From Loktanella gaetbuli (GTDB taxonomy: Bacteria > Pseudomonadota > Alphaproteobacteria > Rhodobacterales > Rhodobacteraceae), in NCBI RefSeq assembly GCF_020531945.1, contig NZ_JAJATZ010000001.1, positions 310,001 through 374,000 on the forward strand: a DNA stretch of 64,000 nt, written 5' to 3'. A model generated the notes under the pieces. It saw only the letters and a program-made list of their open reading frames with translations, did not search any database and was not told the DNA's origin. This document shows positions 7,172 to 16,045 of the stretch, piece by piece. Position numbers and translations under genes: made by a program. How positions within the stretch are numbered: position 1 is the stretch's first letter; each line of letters begins with the position of its first letter.

Positions 7172-8827
7172 ATGCCGTTGAAGCCACCCCTTACCGATCT
7201 CGATATTCAGACCGCCGACAACGGATTCTACGAAGGTTTCAACACCATCGTCTCTGTCGGGTCCAAGGTTCTGATCGGGGTCTTGATCGTCTGGGCCGCC
7301 GTCTGGTCGATCCAGGCAGGGGAAATCCTGAGCAACATCCGGTCAACCATCGACGCGAATACCGGCCCATGGTACATGTACGCGGTCGCGTTTTTCATCG
7401 TCACGGCGCTGGGGCTTGCGCTGTATCCGACAACGGGTCGGTTGATGTTGGGTCAGCCGGGCGATAAGCCTGAATTCAGCAGTTTTTCCTGGTTTTCGAT
7501 GATGTTCGGCGCGGGCATCGGGATCGGCATGCTGACCTATGCCACCGCAGAGCCGATCTATCATTTCGGCATCAATCCCGACACGATCACCGGGGCCACC
7601 ACGGCCAGCGCGGCTGACAATGTGATTTCAGCCTATAAATGGTCGTTCCTGCATTGGGGCTTTTCCGCATGGGGATGCTACGCGATCGTGGGTCTGGCAC
7701 TGGCGTTTTTCAGCTATTCGCGCGGGCTGCCGCTGACGATCCGTTCCGGTCTGACGCCGCTGTTCGGCCGCGCGTTGGAAGGGCCGCTGGGTCACGTCAT
7801 CGATATCGTCTCTGTCATCGCGACGATCCTGGGGGTTGCCGTGACCATCGGCTACGGCGTTTCGCAATTTGCATCGGGTGTATTCAACATCACGGGTGCG
7901 GCCTGGCTGATGAACGCCGAAGGAACACCGACTGTCGCCGGCATGCTGACGGCGCTGGTCGTGGTGATGTTCTGTTCTGTCCTGAGCGCCCTGTCCGGCG
8001 TCGGCAAGGGAATCAAGTGGCTGTCGAACCTGAACATGGGCCTGTCGTTTTTCATCCTCGCGTTTTTTCTGGTGTTCGGGTCGACGCTATTTGCGTTCCG
8101 GTCGCTGTTCGTGGGGCTGTGGGATTATCTGATCAATCTGCCCGCGATGTCGCTGACGCTCTTTCGTCCTGATGGCACTGACGCGGACAACATGCAGAAC
8201 GCCCTGGCCGGTTGGCAGGGGGGCTGGACCATCTTTTACTGGGCCTGGTGGATTGCCTTTGCGCCATTCGTGGGTCTGTTCCTGGCGCGGATCAGTCGTG
8301 GACGAACGGTGCGGGAATACGTGCTGGGGGCCATGATCGTGCCGTCGCTGATGTGTTTCGTCTGGTTTGCCTTTGCCGGCGGGACGGCGATTGATCTGAC
8401 GCTGAACGGTGGTGCGGGCGACCAGATCACCGGTGCGGGCATTTCCAGCCAGCTGTTCGCGATGATCAACTTCATGCTGTCGCCTTTGTTGGCCAAACTG
8501 ATGAGCGCGGTGATCGTCGTATTGCTGCTGACCTACCTCGTGACCTCTGCCGACAGCGCGATCCTGATCATCAACACGATTGCGGCGGCAGGTGACGAAT
8601 CGCCTAAGGGCCGGCTGCATATCATCGCCTGGGGCAGCATCCTTGGCTTTGTGATCGGTGCCTTGCTGGTGGCGGGCGGGCTGGACGCGATCAATACTGC
8701 GATGATCATCGGCGCACTGCCGTTTTCGGTCGTCATGGTGCTGATGTGCCTGTCTTTGATCAAGGCGCTGTACCGTGACGGGCGCCGTGCCAAAGCCGCT
8801 GAAGCAGTCGCCAACCCCGCTGAATAG
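7172..8827 (+). CDS. BCCT family osmolyte transporter, variant Trp box
   Basis: A 551-residue, 12-helix secondary transporter of the betaine/choline/carnitine family, which takes up quaternary ammonium or related sulfonium compounds. The diagnostic helix-8 segment reads FYWAWWIAFAPFVG followed by ARISRGRTVREY. Compared with the glycine-betaine carrier BetP, the last Trp of the Trp box (W377) is Phe, and the helix-3 Gly motif is GIGIG instead of GMGIG, so substrate preference probably differs from that of the next gene. ATG 7172 (MPLKPPLTD) has GGAG 9 bases upstream; the earlier GTG at 7112 has no good ribosome site. Candidates include choline, DMSP and carnitine, none proven. Confidence 0.92.
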   Translation: MPLKPPLTDLDIQTADNGFYEGFNTIVSVGSKVLIGVLIVWAAVWSIQAGEILSNIRSTIDANTGPWYMYAVAFFIVTALGLALYPTTGRLMLGQPGDKPEFSSFSWFSMMFGAGIGIGMLTYATAEPIYHFGINPDTITGATTASAADNVISAYKWSFLHWGFSAWGCYAIVGLALAFFSYSRGLPLTIRSGLTPLFGRALEGPLGHVIDIVSVIATILGVAVTIGYGVSQFASGVFNITGAAWLMNAEGTPTVAGMLTALVVVMFCSVLSALSGVGKGIKWLSNLNMGLSFFILAFFLVFGSTLFAFRSLFVGLWDYLINLPAMSLTLFRPDGTDADNMQNALAGWQGGWTIFYWAWWIAFAPFVGLFLARISRGRTVREYVLGAMIVPSLMCFVWFAFAGGTAIDLTLNGGAGDQITGAGISSQLFAMINFMLSPLLAKLMSAVIVVLLLTYLVTSADSAILIINTIAAAGDESPKGRLHIIAWGSILGFVIGALLVAGGLDAINTAMIIGALPFSVVMVLMCLSLIKALYRDGRRAKAAEAVANPAE

Positions 8828-8900
8828 GTGGGGTTGGTTTTATCTTGGGCAATTTTCCGCTAATCGTCGCGCAGGATTAACTGAACGGTAAGGAGACAAG

Positions 8901-10538
8901 ATGACAGAAGTAACGCCAGAGGGCATTCCCGCCCCGGAAGGCGCTGTTGAGCAGATCCAGACCGATTACGAGATCGGTCAAGACAACTTTGAAGGCAATC
9001 TTGGACGGATTGCCTTTGACATTCACAACCCGGTATTCGCGATTTCGGGCGCCGCGGTCGTGGCATTCGTTTTCTATACGCTGGCGCTGCCCGATCAGGC
9101 CGGCGCGGTATTCAGCTGGCTGTTTTCGACCGTCACCCAGAAATTCGACTGGTTCTTTGTGACGGCCGCAAACATCTTTGTGCTGTTTTGCCTGTTCTTG
9201 ATTGTCTCGCCGCTGGGCCGGGTCCGGCTGGGTGGCGCGGATGCGACCGCTGACTATAGCTATCTGGGCTGGTTCGCGATGCTGTTCGCAGCCGGCATGG
9301 GCATTGGCCTGATGTTCTACGGTGTGTCCGAGCCGCTGACACATTTTTCCACCGCCTTGGGTGGCACAAGCGTCGAAGAAGGCGCGCGCACGGACTGGGC
9401 ACCGTTGGGTGCCGCTGCGGGCGATACCGAAGCGGCAATCCGGCTGGGCATGGCGGCCACCATTTTCCATTGGGGTCTGCACCCTTGGGGGATCTACGCC
9501 ATTGTCGGCCTGTCGCTGGCGCTGTTCAGCTACAACAAGGGCCTGCCACTGACGATCCGGTCGGCGTTCTATCCAATCTTTGGTGAACGCGTCTGGGGCT
9601 GGACAGGTCACGTGATCGACATCATCGCCGTGTTTGCGACATTGTTCGGTCTGGCGACATCGCTGGGGTTCGGTGCGACGCAGGCAAATGCCGGTCTGAA
9701 CGCATTGTTCGGCGTCCCCGTGGGAGCCACGACCGAGGTGCTGCTGATTACCGCGATCACCGCGGTTGCATTGGTGTCCGTCACGCGCGGCCTCGATGGT
9801 GGTGTGAAAATCCTGTCGGAAATCAACATGGGGCTGGCGGCGTTGCTGCTGGTGTTCGTGCTCTTGGTGGGGCCGACGGTTGCGATCCTTTCGACATTCG
9901 GCTCGTCGTTGCTTGCCTATCTGGAATTCCTGCCCGCGCTGTCGAACCCGGTCGGCCGTGAGGACGCGAACTTTGTCCAAGGCTGGACGGCGTTCTACTG
10001 GGCCTGGTGGATCAGCTGGTCGCCCTTTGTCGGCATGTTCATCGCCCGTGTCAGCCGCGGCCGCACGGTGCGTGAATTCGTGACATGCGTGTTGCTGATC
10101 CCGTCGCTGGTCTGCGTGCTGTGGATGTCGGTCTTTGGCGGCGTCGCCATCCAGCAGGTCGTGCAGGACGGTTACACCGCCGCCCAGGACGCGGACCTGC
10201 CGGTGCAGCTGTTCGAGATGCTGGCAGCACTTCCGCTGGCGCAGATCACCAGTTTCATCGGGATCGTGCTGGTCATCGTGTTCTTTGTCACTTCGTCGGA
10301 TTCAGGATCGCTGGTGATCGACACGATCACGGCAGGTGGCAAGATCGATGCGCCGGTGCCGCAGCGCGTGTTCTGGTGCGTGTTCGAAGGTGCCGTGGCC
10401 ATCGTTCTGTTGTTGTCAGCAGGCGGTCTGGAATCGCTGCAATCCATGGTGATTTCGACCGGATTGCCATTCACCATCGTGCTGCTGATCATGTGCTACG
10501 CGATTTTCAAGGGTTTGCGCAGCGAACCAAAGTCGTGA
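8901..10538 (+). CDS. BCCT family transporter, canonical betaine-type motifs
   Basis: A 545-residue BCCT transporter with 12 predicted helices and an acidic N-terminal extension of about 45 residues. Both substrate and Na+ motifs are canonical: AAGMGIGLMFYG in helix 3 and the full Trp box YWAWWISWSPFVG in helix 8, followed by ARVSRGRTVREF. This fits Na+-coupled uptake of glycine betaine or a close analogue such as DMSP. ATG 8901 follows AAGGAGACAAG. It lies 73 bases after the other BCCT gene, so the two may be cotranscribed, and a strong hairpin follows its stop codon. Only about a third of residues look shared between the two carriers, so this is not a recent duplication. Confidence 0.92.
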   Translation: MTEVTPEGIPAPEGAVEQIQTDYEIGQDNFEGNLGRIAFDIHNPVFAISGAAVVAFVFYTLALPDQAGAVFSWLFSTVTQKFDWFFVTAANIFVLFCLFLIVSPLGRVRLGGADATADYSYLGWFAMLFAAGMGIGLMFYGVSEPLTHFSTALGGTSVEEGARTDWAPLGAAAGDTEAAIRLGMAATIFHWGLHPWGIYAIVGLSLALFSYNKGLPLTIRSAFYPIFGERVWGWTGHVIDIIAVFATLFGLATSLGFGATQANAGLNALFGVPVGATTEVLLITAITAVALVSVTRGLDGGVKILSEINMGLAALLLVFVLLVGPTVAILSTFGSSLLAYLEFLPALSNPVGREDANFVQGWTAFYWAWWISWSPFVGMFIARVSRGRTVREFVTCVLLIPSLVCVLWMSVFGGVAIQQVVQDGYTAAQDADLPVQLFEMLAALPLAQITSFIGIVLVIVFFVTSSDSGSLVIDTITAGGKIDAPVPQRVFWCVFEGAVAIVLLLSAGGLESLQSMVISTGLPFTIVLLIMCYAIFKGLRSEPKS

Positions 10539-10545
10539 TGCAATT

Positions 10546-10571
10546 GCGGATGCCCGGATCAGGGCATCCGC
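10546..10571 (+). terminator. Rho-independent-like terminator after BCCT gene
   Basis: A perfect 10-bp inverted repeat (GCGGATGCCC and GGGCATCCGC, loop GGATCA) begins 7 bases after the transporter stop codon and is followed by CTTTCCC. It would isolate the transporter transcript from the photolyase gene. Confidence 0.75.
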
Positions 10572-10615
10572 ACTTTCCCGCTTGAACGCGGCGACGGTGC
10601 GCTAGATAGCAGCGC

Positions 10616-12043
10616 ATGTCTGAAAATTCTCCTATCCTGCTTTGGTTTCGTCGCGACCTGCGATTATCCGATCATCCCGCGCTGGACGCGGCCTGTACGA
10701 CGGGTCGTCCCGTCATTCCGGTGTTCATTCACGACGATGTGGTGGAAAACACAGGTGCTGCCGCTAAAATGCGTTGGGGCATGTCGATTGCCGCGCAGGC
10801 CGCTGCACTGCATGACAAGGGCAGTCGCCTGATCCTGCGCCGTGGTGACGCGCTGGCTGTCTTGCGCGATCTGGTCAGGGAAACAGGTGCAGGGGCCGTC
10901 TGGTGGTCGCGCCTGTATGATCCCGAATGCAAGGATCGGGATACGGCTGTGAAATCAGCGCTGACCGATGACGGGATCGACGCAAAGAGTCATGCAGGCC
11001 ATCTGCTGTTCGAACCCTGGACGGTCGAGACCGGCAGTGGTGGTTTCTACAAGGTCTATACGCCGATGTGGAAAAACGTCCGAGACCGGCAACTGCCGGA
11101 CAGTATTTCGGCACCATCCACGGTTCCCGCGCCGGACCAGTGGCCGGACAGCGACGATCTGGATGATTGGCAGATGGCAGCGGCGATGCAGCGCGGGGCC
11201 GACGTCGTGCGTCCCTGGTGCACCGTGGGCGAGGATGCGGCCATTCAGCGGCTTGCAACCTTTGTACAGCACCGGATCGCGGATTATCAGAAAAACCGTG
11301 ACATTCCGGGCATGAAACACGGCACCTCGGGCCTGTCGGAAAACCTGACCTACGGCGAAATCAGCCCGCTGACCTGCTGGCATGCAGGCTGGCGCGCGAT
11401 GGACCGGGCAGGGACCGGGGCAGAGACATTCCTCAAGGAACTGGTCTGGCGCGAATTTGCCTATCACCTGATCTATCACACGCCGCGCATCGTTGATCGC
11501 AACTGGCGCGAGGAATGGGACGGGTTCGACTGGAACACCGACGAACGCCTGGCCGAGGTCAAGGCCTGGAAAAAGGGGCGCACCGGTATCCGGTTTGTTG
11601 ATGCCGCAATGCGCGAGATGTACGTGACCGGCACGATGCATAACCGTGGCAGGATGATCGTCGCCAGTTACTTGACCAAGCACCTGCAATGCGACTGGCG
11701 CATCGGGCAGCGTTGGTTTGCGGATTGCCTGATCGACTGGGACCCGGCCAGCAACGCGATGGGCTGGCAATGGTCGGCCGGGTCGGGGCCTGATGCCACG
11801 CCTTATTTCCGCGTGTTCAACCCGGTCACGCAGCTGGATAAATTTGACGGCGACGGCGACTACGTGCGCGCCTGGCTGGCCGAAGAGTACAGCAATCCAT
11901 CAGATACGGCCTTGTCCTACTTTGAGGCGATCCCCGAACATTGGGGCATGTCGCCAGATGACACGTACCCCGATCCGGTCGTGGCGGCGGATGACGGGCG
12001 CAAGGCGGCGCTGGACGCCTATGATCGGTTCAAGAATGGCTGA
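10616..12043 (+). CDS. phrB: Deoxyribodipyrimidine photolyase
   Basis: A 475-residue class I cyclobutane pyrimidine dimer photolyase: it uses light and FADH- to split UV-induced dimers. The N-terminal antenna domain starts ILLWFRRDLRLSDHPAL; the FAD domain shows KHGTSGLSENLTYGEISP, ELVWREFAYHL, TGIRFVDAAMREMYVTG, MHNRGRMIVASYLTKHL and DWDPASNAMGWQW, the usual FAD- and DNA-contacting blocks. ATG 10616 is the only sensible start. In R. sphaeroides the photolyase phrA and a CFA synthase gene are neighbouring members of the sigma-E singlet-oxygen regulon; the same pairing here (cfa starts 124 bases downstream) suggests related control, but I could not identify a sigma-E promoter in the short upstream gap. 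Confidence 0.95.
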   Translation: MSENSPILLWFRRDLRLSDHPALDAACTTGRPVIPVFIHDDVVENTGAAAKMRWGMSIAAQAAALHDKGSRLILRRGDALAVLRDLVRETGAGAVWWSRLYDPECKDRDTAVKSALTDDGIDAKSHAGHLLFEPWTVETGSGGFYKVYTPMWKNVRDRQLPDSISAPSTVPAPDQWPDSDDLDDWQMAAAMQRGADVVRPWCTVGEDAAIQRLATFVQHRIADYQKNRDIPGMKHGTSGLSENLTYGEISPLTCWHAGWRAMDRAGTGAETFLKELVWREFAYHLIYHTPRIVDRNWREEWDGFDWNTDERLAEVKAWKKGRTGIRFVDAAMREMYVTGTMHNRGRMIVASYLTKHLQCDWRIGQRWFADCLIDWDPASNAMGWQWSAGSGPDATPYFRVFNPVTQLDKFDGDGDYVRAWLAEEYSNPSDTALSYFEAIPEHWGMSPDDTYPDPVVAADDGRKAALDAYDRFKNG

Positions 12044-12167
12044 TGGCTTGTGACATTGTGACCAAGGCCGCAACTATTCGGTCCGCTGTATCGTGACTTT
12101 GGCATCATAATCACTAATGTCCGCAAAAGCCTGAAACGGCAGGACAAACCACGGGGACACATCGCGC

Positions 12168-13373
12168 ATGATCTTGACGACCACCGAGGGGCAAAACGAC
12201 CTTCCGCGTTATTTTTCGTCTGTTTTCAACATGCTGAAATTGAAACGCGGCCGGCTGGACGTGATCCTGCCCGACGGACGGCATTTCCGTACCGAGGGCG
12301 CAGCGCCCGGCCATGTGGCCGAGGTGACCGTACACAACGCGGATCTGTTTGCCCGCACGATCCGAGAGGGCGACCTGGGTCTGTGTGATGCCTATCTCGA
12401 CGGCTGGTGGAGTACGCCGGATTTGCAGGCCTTCATGGACCTCGTGCACGACGACGCCGAGGAAATGTATGACGGTTTTCCGGGCCAGTTCATCGTACGC
12501 AGCTTTGAACGGCTGCGGTTCTGGTTGCAGCGCAATTCCAAGAAGCAGGCGCGCAAGAACATCGAATATCACTACGATCTGGGCAATGATTTCTACAGCC
12601 TCTGGCTGGACGAGACGATGACCTATTCCAGCGCGAAATTCGAGACGGGCCAGGAAAGTCTGGAGGCGGCGCAGACGCTCAAATATGCATCCATGGTTGA
12701 CGAGATGGGCGCGCAGCCCGGCGATCACGTGCTGGAAATCGGCTGTGGGTGGGGCGGGTTTGCGGAATACGCCGCCGGCCAGCGCGACCTGCGCGTCACC
12801 TGCCTGACGATCAGCACAGAGCAGTTCAAATACGCTGTGGATCGCATTGAAAAGGCAGGGCTATCCGACAAGGTCACGATCAAGTTGCAGGATTACCGCG
12901 ACGAGACAGGCACCTATGACGGCATCGCCAGCATCGAAATGTTCGAGGCGGTAGGTGAACAATACTGGCCTGTCTATTTCGAGACGGTCAAAAACAGGCT
13001 CAAGCCTGGCAAGAACGCGACACTTCAGATCATCACCGTGGCGGACCGCCGCTGGAAGATCTACAAGCGAGGCCCTGATTTCATTCAAAAATACATCTTT
13101 CCGGGTGGCATGTTGCCCAGCCCGAGCATTCTGCGCGATACGGTGACACGCGCGGGTATGAACGTGGTGAAATCGGTCGAATTTGGCCACAGCTATGACG
13201 TGACATTGCGGCGCTGGCACGAGACGTTCAACGCGAAATGGGATCAGGTCGCCGCCTTGGGATTTGATGATCGGTTTCGGCGCATGTGGAACTTTTACCT
13301 GACCTCTTGTGCATCGACCTTTGCCAGTGAAAACTGCGATGTGACACAAATCACGATCGCACGGCCTGCCTGA
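12168..13373 (+). CDS. cfa: Cyclopropane-fatty-acyl-phospholipid synthase
   Basis: A 401-residue SAM-dependent methyltransferase that adds a methylene group across the double bond of membrane acyl chains, producing cyclopropane (or in related enzymes furan/methylated) fatty acids. Seen: the family entry motif NIEYHYDLGNDFYSLWLD near residue 125, the SAM-binding motif VLEIGCGWGGFAEYAA near residue 190, SIEMFEAVGEQYWPVYF near 255, and the C-terminal HSYDVTLRRWHETF. It starts at ATG 12168 behind CACGGGGACA. The upstream neighbour is the photolyase gene. A role in membrane protection under photo-oxidative stress is inferred from the R. sphaeroides regulon. Confidence 0.93.
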   Translation: MILTTTEGQNDLPRYFSSVFNMLKLKRGRLDVILPDGRHFRTEGAAPGHVAEVTVHNADLFARTIREGDLGLCDAYLDGWWSTPDLQAFMDLVHDDAEEMYDGFPGQFIVRSFERLRFWLQRNSKKQARKNIEYHYDLGNDFYSLWLDETMTYSSAKFETGQESLEAAQTLKYASMVDEMGAQPGDHVLEIGCGWGGFAEYAAGQRDLRVTCLTISTEQFKYAVDRIEKAGLSDKVTIKLQDYRDETGTYDGIASIEMFEAVGEQYWPVYFETVKNRLKPGKNATLQIITVADRRWKIYKRGPDFIQKYIFPGGMLPSPSILRDTVTRAGMNVVKSVEFGHSYDVTLRRWHETFNAKWDQVAALGFDDRFRRMWNFYLTSCASTFASENCDVTQITIARPA

Positions 13374-13402
13374 CGGTCTGCGCAAGCCAGGGAAGGTCCG
13401 CC

Positions 13403-13843
13403 ATGCCAACAGCCGGAAAACTGACGGGGGCGATCCTTTATGCCGTTCTGGCGGGGGTGCTCGCCTATCTGACGGGACCCTTGTTTGACGCAGGACGGGC
13501 ACCGGGTTTCTGGTATCCGCTATGCATCGTTGCGGGATTGTTGTGCGGTTGGCGCATCATGGGCGCAAGGGTCGGTCAGGGCTACAGTATCGCCATCGGC
13601 ACGGCGCTGACGGCCGCCGGGGCCGTGGTGTTCTGGGCCTTATTGATCCTGTCGGGACATACGATGATCACCCGGTCGATGCGGGGGCAATATGACGGCC
13701 CGATGGATGCACTGATTTCGACCTTTGGCTTGATGGCGGGCTACGGTCAGCAGTTTGCAACCCCCGTCGTGGTCGGCGTGCTGGTTCTGGGCGGCCTCAT
13801 CGCAGGGCTGATCACCGAGGCCGTCGGCAGCAAGTACCACTGA
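13403..13843 (+). CDS. trgA: TrgA family membrane protein (tellurite resistance locus)
   Basis: A 146-residue protein with four predicted membrane helices and family features AYLTGPLFDAGRAPGFWYP and the C-terminal TEAVGSKYH. The name comes from the R. sphaeroides tellurite-resistance locus trgAB-cysK; the molecular role of TrgA is not known. Here it is followed at 2 bases by trgB and then by cysK, the same gene set and order, which supports the assignment strongly. It begins 29 bases after cfa and may share its transcript. Confidence 0.85.
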   Translation: MPTAGKLTGAILYAVLAGVLAYLTGPLFDAGRAPGFWYPLCIVAGLLCGWRIMGARVGQGYSIAIGTALTAAGAVVFWALLILSGHTMITRSMRGQYDGPMDALISTFGLMAGYGQQFATPVVVGVLVLGGLIAGLITEAVGSKYH

Positions 13844-13845
13844 CC

Positions 13846-14982
13846 ATGCGTCTGTTCATTTACGGCACATTGCTGGACGAAGCCTTGCGTGTCGCGGTTG
13901 CGGGTGCAGGCGGGCAGTTGGTGGATGCGGTACTGCCTGGCTACGGCGTGCGACCGCTGTCAGACAGTGTCGTCCCGATCGTGCAGGTAGACCCGCAAGG
14001 TACGGCAGTGGGCAAGCTGTGGGGTGGCATCAGTGCGGATCAGGCGGCACGGCTGGCACTGTACGAAGGCATCTACGACTATCGTTTGATCGACGTGACG
14101 GTGACACTGGCGGACGGCACACCTGCCGCCGCGCAGATGTGGGTGCCGCCGCAGGATGCGGCTGCGGGTGACGGCAGCTGGTCGCTGGCGCATTGGCAAA
14201 CGCATTACGCAAAGGCGTCGGTGCTTGCGGCACAAGAGCTGTTTGCGATGGACCCGTTGCCCAGCCTGTCGGACCTCGCATGGCAATTTCCAATGATGCA
14301 GAAACGCGCCTGGGGGCAGGTGCAGGCCAGCCAGACCGCGACACCCGCCAGCCTGCGCTACACACCCGATGCGGGCGATGTGGCGGTCACCCATCGCAAA
14401 GCGCCTGTCGGCAGTTTTTTCCGCCTGCAAGGGTTCGGGGTTGAACATCGCAGGTTCGATGGTGGCCGGCAGGGGCCGTTGCCGCGCGAGGTGTTTGTTG
14501 GGATCGAGGCGGTGATCGTGCTGCCCTATGATCCGGTCACGGAACGGGTGGTTCTGGTGGAACAGCTGCGCATGGGCGCACTGATCCGCAACGATCCGAA
14601 CCCGTGGATTCTGGAACCGGTGGCCGGAATGATCGACGCCTTTGAGGAGCCGGAAACCGCCGCCTTGCGCGAAACCAAGGAAGAGGCGGGGCTGGACGTG
14701 ACCCTGCGCAAGGTCAGCGGTTGCTATCCGTCACCGGGAAATGCCACCGATTTTTTCCATTGTTACGTCGGGCTCGCGGATATTCCGGATACCGACCAAT
14801 GGTCCGGCGGTCTTGCCGCGGAACACGAAGACCTGCGTTTGCACGTGGTATCATTGGATCGCGCGCTGGAACTGGTCGCCAGCGGAGAGATGAATGTCGC
14901 CCCCGGCGTGATGCTGATCTATTGGTTGGCACTGCACCGCGCCGCGTTGCGGGTTGAGTTCAGCGGTGGCATCGCTAGTTAG
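13846..14982 (+). CDS. trgB: TrgB-like GGCT-NUDIX fusion protein
   Basis: A 378-residue two-domain protein. Residues 1-135 resemble the gamma-glutamylcyclotransferase/AIG2 fold (start MRLFIYGTLLDEALR). The C-terminal part from about residue 215 is a NUDIX domain of the ADP-ribose pyrophosphatase type (VVLVEQLRMGAL, then Nudix box GMIDAFE, seven residues, RETKEEAGL, and later the FFHCYVGLAD segment). Residues between form a linker. It begins 2 bases after trgA stops and precedes cysK by 32 bases, matching the tellurite-resistance locus of R. sphaeroides. The actual substrate of either domain in TrgB is not established; a link between glutathione turnover and tellurite is attractive but speculative. 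Confidence 0.86.
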   Translation: MRLFIYGTLLDEALRVAVAGAGGQLVDAVLPGYGVRPLSDSVVPIVQVDPQGTAVGKLWGGISADQAARLALYEGIYDYRLIDVTVTLADGTPAAAQMWVPPQDAAAGDGSWSLAHWQTHYAKASVLAAQELFAMDPLPSLSDLAWQFPMMQKRAWGQVQASQTATPASLRYTPDAGDVAVTHRKAPVGSFFRLQGFGVEHRRFDGGRQGPLPREVFVGIEAVIVLPYDPVTERVVLVEQLRMGALIRNDPNPWILEPVAGMIDAFEEPETAALRETKEEAGLDVTLRKVSGCYPSPGNATDFFHCYVGLADIPDTDQWSGGLAAEHEDLRLHVVSLDRALELVASGEMNVAPGVMLIYWLALHRAALRVEFSGGIAS

Positions 14983-15014
14983 GTGAACGTAACACCGCGC
15001 GAAAGGCCGCAGCC

Positions 15015-16043
15015 ATGACAATCAAATCAGATCTTGCCGATACCGTCGGAAACACCCCCCTGATCAAGCTCAAGGGCCCGTCCGAGGCGACAGGCTGCAC
15101 GATCCTGGGCAAGGCTGAGTTCATGAACCCCGGCCAGTCGGTCAAGGACCGCGCCGCACTCTACATCATCAAGGATGCCGTGGAAAAAGGTCTGCTGAAA
15201 CCCGGCGGCACCATTGTCGAGGGCACGGCAGGCAACACGGGCATCGGGCTGGCGCTGGTCGGGGCCTCGATGGGGTTCAAGACCGTCATCGTCATCCCCG
15301 AAACCCAGTCCGAGGAAAAAAAGGACATGTTGCGGCTGGCGGGTGCCACCCTCGTGCAGGTACCGGCAGTGCCCTACAAGAACCCGAACAATTACGTCAA
15401 ATATTCTGGCCGCCTTGCCGAACAGATGGCCCGCGAGAGCAACGAGGGCGTCATCTGGGCCAATCAGTTCGACAACGTGGCGAACCGGCAGGCGCATATC
15501 GAAACCACCGGACCCGAAATCTGGGACCAGACCGTTGGCAAGGTTGACGGGTTCATCTGTGCTGTGGGTTCTGGCGGGACGCTGGCGGGTGTCGGCATGG
15601 CGTTGCAGCCCAAGGGTGTCAAAATCGGTCTGGCCGATCCCGAAGGTGCCGGCCTGTTCAAGATCTACACAGGCGAGGAAAACCCCGGCGACAGCATCAC
15701 CGAAGGGATTGGTCAGGGGCGGATCACGGCCAACCTCGAAGGGTTCACACCCGATTTCAACTATCGCATCCCCGATGCAGAGGCGCTGCCGGTCGTGTTC
15801 GATCTGTTGCAAACCGAAGGTCTGTGTCTGGGCGGATCGTCCGGCGTGAACGTGGCCGGAGCGATGCGCATGGCGCGCGACATGGGGCCAGGCCACACCA
15901 TCGTGACGATCCTGTGTGACTACGGCACCCGCTATCAGTCCAAGGTCTGGAACCCCTCGTTCCTGAAATCCAAGGGCCTGCCGGTTCCCGGCTGGCTGGA
16001 TCAGGACCCGCAGTCGATCCCCGGCGTGTTCGAGGACGTTTGA
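15015..16043 (+). CDS. cysK: Cysteine synthase A
   Basis: A 342-residue PLP enzyme that makes L-cysteine from O-acetylserine and sulfide. The PLP lysine is Lys44 in NPGQSVKDRAAL; the substrate loop EGTAGNTGIGLAL and the phosphate-binding loop VGSGGTLAGVG are intact. ATG 15015 is preceded by GAAAGGCCGCAGCC, a moderate ribosome site. It closes the trgA-trgB-cysK group, and cysK is itself linked to tellurite resistance in several bacteria. The MscS-type gene begins 2 bases after its stop, so transcription probably continues. Confidence 0.95.
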   Translation: MTIKSDLADTVGNTPLIKLKGPSEATGCTILGKAEFMNPGQSVKDRAALYIIKDAVEKGLLKPGGTIVEGTAGNTGIGLALVGASMGFKTVIVIPETQSEEKKDMLRLAGATLVQVPAVPYKNPNNYVKYSGRLAEQMARESNEGVIWANQFDNVANRQAHIETTGPEIWDQTVGKVDGFICAVGSGGTLAGVGMALQPKGVKIGLADPEGAGLFKIYTGEENPGDSITEGIGQGRITANLEGFTPDFNYRIPDAEALPVVFDLLQTEGLCLGGSSGVNVAGAMRMARDMGPGHTIVTILCDYGTRYQSKVWNPSFLKSKGLPVPGWLDQDPQSIPGVFEDV

Positions 16044-16045
16044 CC

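Noticed and set aside
10572..10615. TTGAAC ... TAGATA upstream of the photolyase gene as a promoter.
   Set aside because: The spacer is only 15 bases and the site would leave almost no leader; support is too weak to list.
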